Below, piece after piece: positions 12,342-14,980 of a DNA stretch of 14,980 nucleotides. The position numbers were made by a program, and so were the translations under genes. Numbering within the stretch: the stretch's first letter is position 1; each line of letters begins with the position of its first letter. The DNA is from Candidatus Nanopelagicales bacterium. Lineage in GTDB: Bacteria; Actinomycetota; Actinomycetes; S36-B12; UBA10799. The stretch spans positions 1 to 14,980 of the forward strand of contig JALOLM010000042.1 of the NCBI GenBank assembly GCA_025455985.1, written 5' to 3'. The notes under the pieces are model-generated. The model had not been told where the DNA came from. It ran no database searches and worked only from the letters and a program-made list of their open reading frames with translations.

Positions 12342-13232
12342 TCAGGGGGCGGGCACGTGCTCCACGACGGTGGCACCGGGGGTCCGGTGGAACACCAGCG
12401 CCGCACCGGGGGCCAATGCGCCATCCGGAATGTCGGTCACCGCGAGCCGGGCGGCCACGTGCGCGATCAACTCGGGAAGAACCGGGCGGTGCGTGCAGAT
12501 CACCATGCCCATGGGCAGGTCGAGCAGGCTGTCGACCCGCTTGAACGCAGCAGTCCGGGACGCCACAAAACCCTCTTCGCTCAACAGCGTCTCGTGCTCC
12601 AACGGCGCGTGGGTCTGATGGGCGAAGGGTCGAACCGTGTCCAAGCACCGCAGCGAGTCCGAGGAGTGAACCTTGCGCACACCGAAGGCCTGCAACACGT
12701 AACTGAGCCGGTCGGCTGCCTGGGTGCCGGACTGCGTCAACGGCCGCTCGGCGTCGGCGACCCCGTCGTAGTCCGCCCGCCGCATCGCCTCGGTGTGCCT
12801 CAAGATGATGAACGGGGAGGTCACCGGCGCCGCAAGCGCCTGCCGCACAAGATCCCCGTCGCGCGGATAGCTGAGCATGGCGATCGCGGGCTCGGGCGGC
12901 AACCAGCGGATCTCGTCGATCTCCTTGTTCGGGGCGAATCCCGGTCCGCCTGGACTCTCTCGGCCCACCCAGTACTCGACCGTCTTGGGGCGGGTCTCAA
13001 CCTGGTAGCGCTGGGTCGACAACGGCACACCGAGCACCACATCGCTGCCGGTCTCCTCGATCGTCTCGCGTCGCGCCGCTTCGACCGCTATCTCGCCCGC
13101 GTCGAGTTTGCCCTTGGGTAGCGACCAGTCGTTCTGCCGGGGCCGGTGCAGGACGCACACCTGCGGACCGGCCGTCGTGTCTCGCAACAGCACGACCCCC
13201 GCAGCCCGGATGGGCGTCGGCGCTTTGGCCAT
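12342..13232 (-). CDS. mutT1: MutT1-like Nudix hydrolase fused to a histidine phosphatase domain
   Basis: 296 residues. Residues 1-135 are a Nudix domain with the box GKLDAGE...RRETIEETG (Gly41, Glu47, Arg55, Glu56, Glu59, Glu60, Gly62), all catalytic residues present; the usual hydrophobic after RE is Thr57. Residues 140-296 are a SixA-type histidine phosphatase domain with the nucleophile motif FIILRHTEA (Arg145, His146) and a second His in ICTHRP (His248). This two-domain layout is that of mycobacterial MutT1 (Rv2985), which removes 8-oxo-dGTP and hydrolyses diadenosine polyphosphates. ATG 13232 shares one base with the stop of the CHAD gene (TGATG), so translation is coupled; the 15-codon longer open form would overlap that gene. 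The phosphate-linked setting is in line with a nucleotide-pool role. Confidence 0.9.
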   Translation of the reverse strand: MAKAPTPIRAAGVVLLRDTTAGPQVCVLHRPRQNDWSLPKGKLDAGEIAVEAARRETIEETGSDVVLGVPLSTQRYQVETRPKTVEYWVGRESPGGPGFAPNKEIDEIRWLPPEPAIAMLSYPRDGDLVRQALAAPVTSPFIILRHTEAMRRADYDGVADAERPLTQSGTQAADRLSYVLQAFGVRKVHSSDSLRCLDTVRPFAHQTHAPLEHETLLSEEGFVASRTAAFKRVDSLLDLPMGMVICTHRPVLPELIAHVAARLAVTDIPDGALAPGAALVFHRTPGATVVEHVPAP

Positions 13233-14968
13233 CAGCGCAGCCGAGCCTTCTTGTGAGCCTGCTTCACGCTGGGCCACAACTCGACGAAGTCGTTGCGGGC
13301 GAACAGCTCCTGCTCGAACTCGAACTCGTGCAGCAACCCGAGACTGAAGCCGGACAGCCCGTCCACCGCGGAATCGGCGGCCAGCGTCTTGAGTGTTTGC
13401 TGGGCGACCCAGGCGTCCTGGTGTTCCCCGAGGACCTCGGTGACACCGGACAGGGCCTTGGCGAACCGTTTGACGTGTTCACCCATCACCGGCGCAACCG
13501 CCTCGGCGGCGTAACGCGCCTTCTTGGCGCGGATCCGCGCCTCGTGCCACGGGTGGGCCTCCCCGTCGAGTTCGAGCAGGGCCACCTCCTTGCTCAGCTT
13601 CTTCCACGCCTTGTCCACCAACGCCGGCAGGACTTCCCCGGCGGGTTGGTCGGCCACGGCGTTGAGCCGCGGAGTGCGCGCGGCATCCACCAGCATGTCC
13701 ACGAAGTCCCGGTACCGTGCCGAAACCATCGCCTTGAGCGCGTGGTCGCGAGCGTTGTGCCACTGCTCGGAAAGCGCCGGATCCACCACGGCGCGGATCA
13801 AGGACGCGAACTCCTCGCCCACCTCGTCGGCGTGGTGGTCGATGCGGGCCTGCAGGACCTCGGTGTCGCGGCTGACCCCGAGTTCACCGGCGATCCAGCC
13901 GAGCTCGGCGCGCAGCGCTTCGGCCCACTCGACGTCCAGCATGGGTTCGAACACTTTCAGGCCGCTGCGCAGACGCCGGGCGGCCACCCGCATCTGGTGG
14001 ACGCTGTCCGGCAGGTCGCGGCGCACCCTGACGTCCTGGGTCAGGAAAGCGCGGGCGTGACGCCGGATGTGGGCGGTGACGGCAGCGCCGGCGGGATCCT
14101 CCGGGCCGACGATCTGCGGCTCCGGGACGTCCGGGGGTTCCTGGATCACCGGGCCGAGGACCGTCAGAACCCGGTCCGTCGAGCCGGGCACCGCACCGGC
14201 GGCACGCAGCCTGTCCAGCACCGCGTCGACGGCGGCGCCTGGGGCCAGACCCCGGACCTCGAGCTCCCGGAACCGTGCCGCCACATGCTCGCCGTCCAGC
14301 ACGGAGACGGTGTCGTCCACGATCTCGGCGAGCGGCACATCTTCGGCGTCGAACACCACATGCGGCGTGCGCTCGATCCGCAGGGCGGCGACGGGCACGA
14401 CGGGGGCATTGCGGGCGAACGCCGTCACCAGTGCTGCCAGATCCGCAGGCACCGCACCCGGCTCGCCCGCGTCGAGCGGCAGCACGACCTCTTCACCACC
14501 TTCGGACACCGCCTCGGGCAGCTGCAGTCGCCAGCCCTCGTCCTGACCCCCCTCGCAGCGCCTCAGGATCACGCCCCAGCGCGCGAGGCGCAGATCCTCG
14601 CTGTCGAAATACGTCGTCAGCGTGCTGTGGGTCTGCTCGCGCTCCACCCGGGTCACGCCGGTGTCGGCAGCGGACAGGTCGGGCATCCGGAACAGCCCGT
14701 GGACCCGCAGCTGCAATTGCTGCTCGACCTCGGTGAGGGCATCGCCGGCAGGTGCGTCCCCGCTGTCGGCGTCCGGCTCGGGATCCACCTGGGGCGGCTC
14801 CAGGCCCGCCTCGGCGTGGTCGATCGTCACGACGTCCACAGGTGGGGACACCTCCACTGCATTGTCTGGATCGGGGTACATCTCATCGGCAGGATCGTCG
14901 GGCAACTGGGCGGCGCGGGCGTCCGGCGGGGTGGGGTCCTCCGGGACGCCGTGGTCCGTTTCCGTCAT
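13232..14968 (-). CDS. CYTH-CHAD domain protein
   Basis: 578 residues. Residues 1-77 are an acidic, Pro/Asp-rich, probably disordered tail. Residues 78-240 are a CYTH-like triphosphate tunnel fold (TTYFDSEDLRLARWGVILRR, GWRLQLP, RFRELEVRGL). Residues 290-578 are a CHAD helical domain with its basic signatures HQMRVAARRLRSGLKVF (His324, Arg327, Arg331, Arg332, Arg334), SRDTEVLQAR and HEARIRAKKARYAAE (His475, Arg478, Lys482, Lys483). CHAD domains bind inorganic polyphosphate. The CYTH motif EXEXK reads E80-V-E82-Q-Q84, so Lys is lost and triphosphatase activity is doubtful. GAGGA lies 7 nt before ATG 14968. It overlaps the mutT1-like gene; from memory a ppk-CHAD-mutT-pst order is known in Streptomyces, so a ppk gene may lie just beyond the right edge. 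Confidence 0.88.
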   Translation of the reverse strand: MTETDHGVPEDPTPPDARAAQLPDDPADEMYPDPDNAVEVSPPVDVVTIDHAEAGLEPPQVDPEPDADSGDAPAGDALTEVEQQLQLRVHGLFRMPDLSAADTGVTRVEREQTHSTLTTYFDSEDLRLARWGVILRRCEGGQDEGWRLQLPEAVSEGGEEVVLPLDAGEPGAVPADLAALVTAFARNAPVVPVAALRIERTPHVVFDAEDVPLAEIVDDTVSVLDGEHVAARFRELEVRGLAPGAAVDAVLDRLRAAGAVPGSTDRVLTVLGPVIQEPPDVPEPQIVGPEDPAGAAVTAHIRRHARAFLTQDVRVRRDLPDSVHQMRVAARRLRSGLKVFEPMLDVEWAEALRAELGWIAGELGVSRDTEVLQARIDHHADEVGEEFASLIRAVVDPALSEQWHNARDHALKAMVSARYRDFVDMLVDAARTPRLNAVADQPAGEVLPALVDKAWKKLSKEVALLELDGEAHPWHEARIRAKKARYAAEAVAPVMGEHVKRFAKALSGVTEVLGEHQDAWVAQQTLKTLAADSAVDGLSGFSLGLLHEFEFEQELFARNDFVELWPSVKQAHKKARLR

Positions 14969-14980
14969 GCCGTCATCCTC

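Overview
The window is GC-rich, gene-dense DNA from an actinomycete (Actinomycetota). The pointers are an RsiG-type (WhiG anti-sigma family) protein, an Rv1212c/Rv1213-like divergent glgA-glgC pair, a MutT1-type Nudix plus histidine-phosphatase fusion beside a CYTH-CHAD protein and a pst operon, and many starts that look leaderless (TANNNT, 6-7 nt, then ATG/GTG). The genus cannot be fixed from the sequence. No phage, transposase, CRISPR array, tRNA or rRNA was seen.

Layout. (1) 1-1288, minus strand: an RsiG-like c-di-GMP-binding-type protein, translationally coupled (GTGA overlap) to an L-asparaginase II gene that runs off the left edge. (2) 1525-3446, plus strand: a DUF4388-like protein with a winged-helix-like domain, then an unrecognised 349-residue protein. 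A perfect 16-bp palindrome lies between the rsiG-like gene and this pair. (3) 3501-4085, plus: a RutE-like nitroreductase-family protein behind an AT-rich dyad, converging on (4) glgA (minus) and glgC (plus), whose start codons are only 36 bp apart and whose predicted -10 boxes are 11 bp apart. (5) 6533-6737: hairpins between the convergent glgC and HMG-CoA lyase genes. (6) 6738-7903, minus: a Dabb-domain protein coupled to an HMG-CoA lyase. (7) 8015-11736, minus: pstS-pstC-pstA-pstB, the high-affinity phosphate importer, closed by a 14-bp-stem hairpin. (8) 11737-12341: 605 bp without a gene, holding the pst promoter, two near-identical 60-bp repeats and a 144-bp segment bounded by inverted repeats. 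(9) 12342-14968, minus: a CYTH-CHAD protein overlapping a MutT1-like gene.

The right half has a phosphate theme: a CHAD (polyphosphate-binding family) protein, a nucleotide-pool hydrolase and the phosphate ABC importer, all on one strand. The middle is glycogen synthesis (ADP-glucose synthesis and its use). The left end couples a possible c-di-GMP-responsive regulator to an amidohydrolase.

The most unusual observations are these: an 18-bp mRNA hairpin starting at +18 of pstC, whose one DNA mismatch becomes a G-U wobble only in the transcript; the repeats upstream of pstS; the RsiG-like protein with Q changed to H in both ligand motifs; and the interlocked leaderless glgA/glgC promoters.
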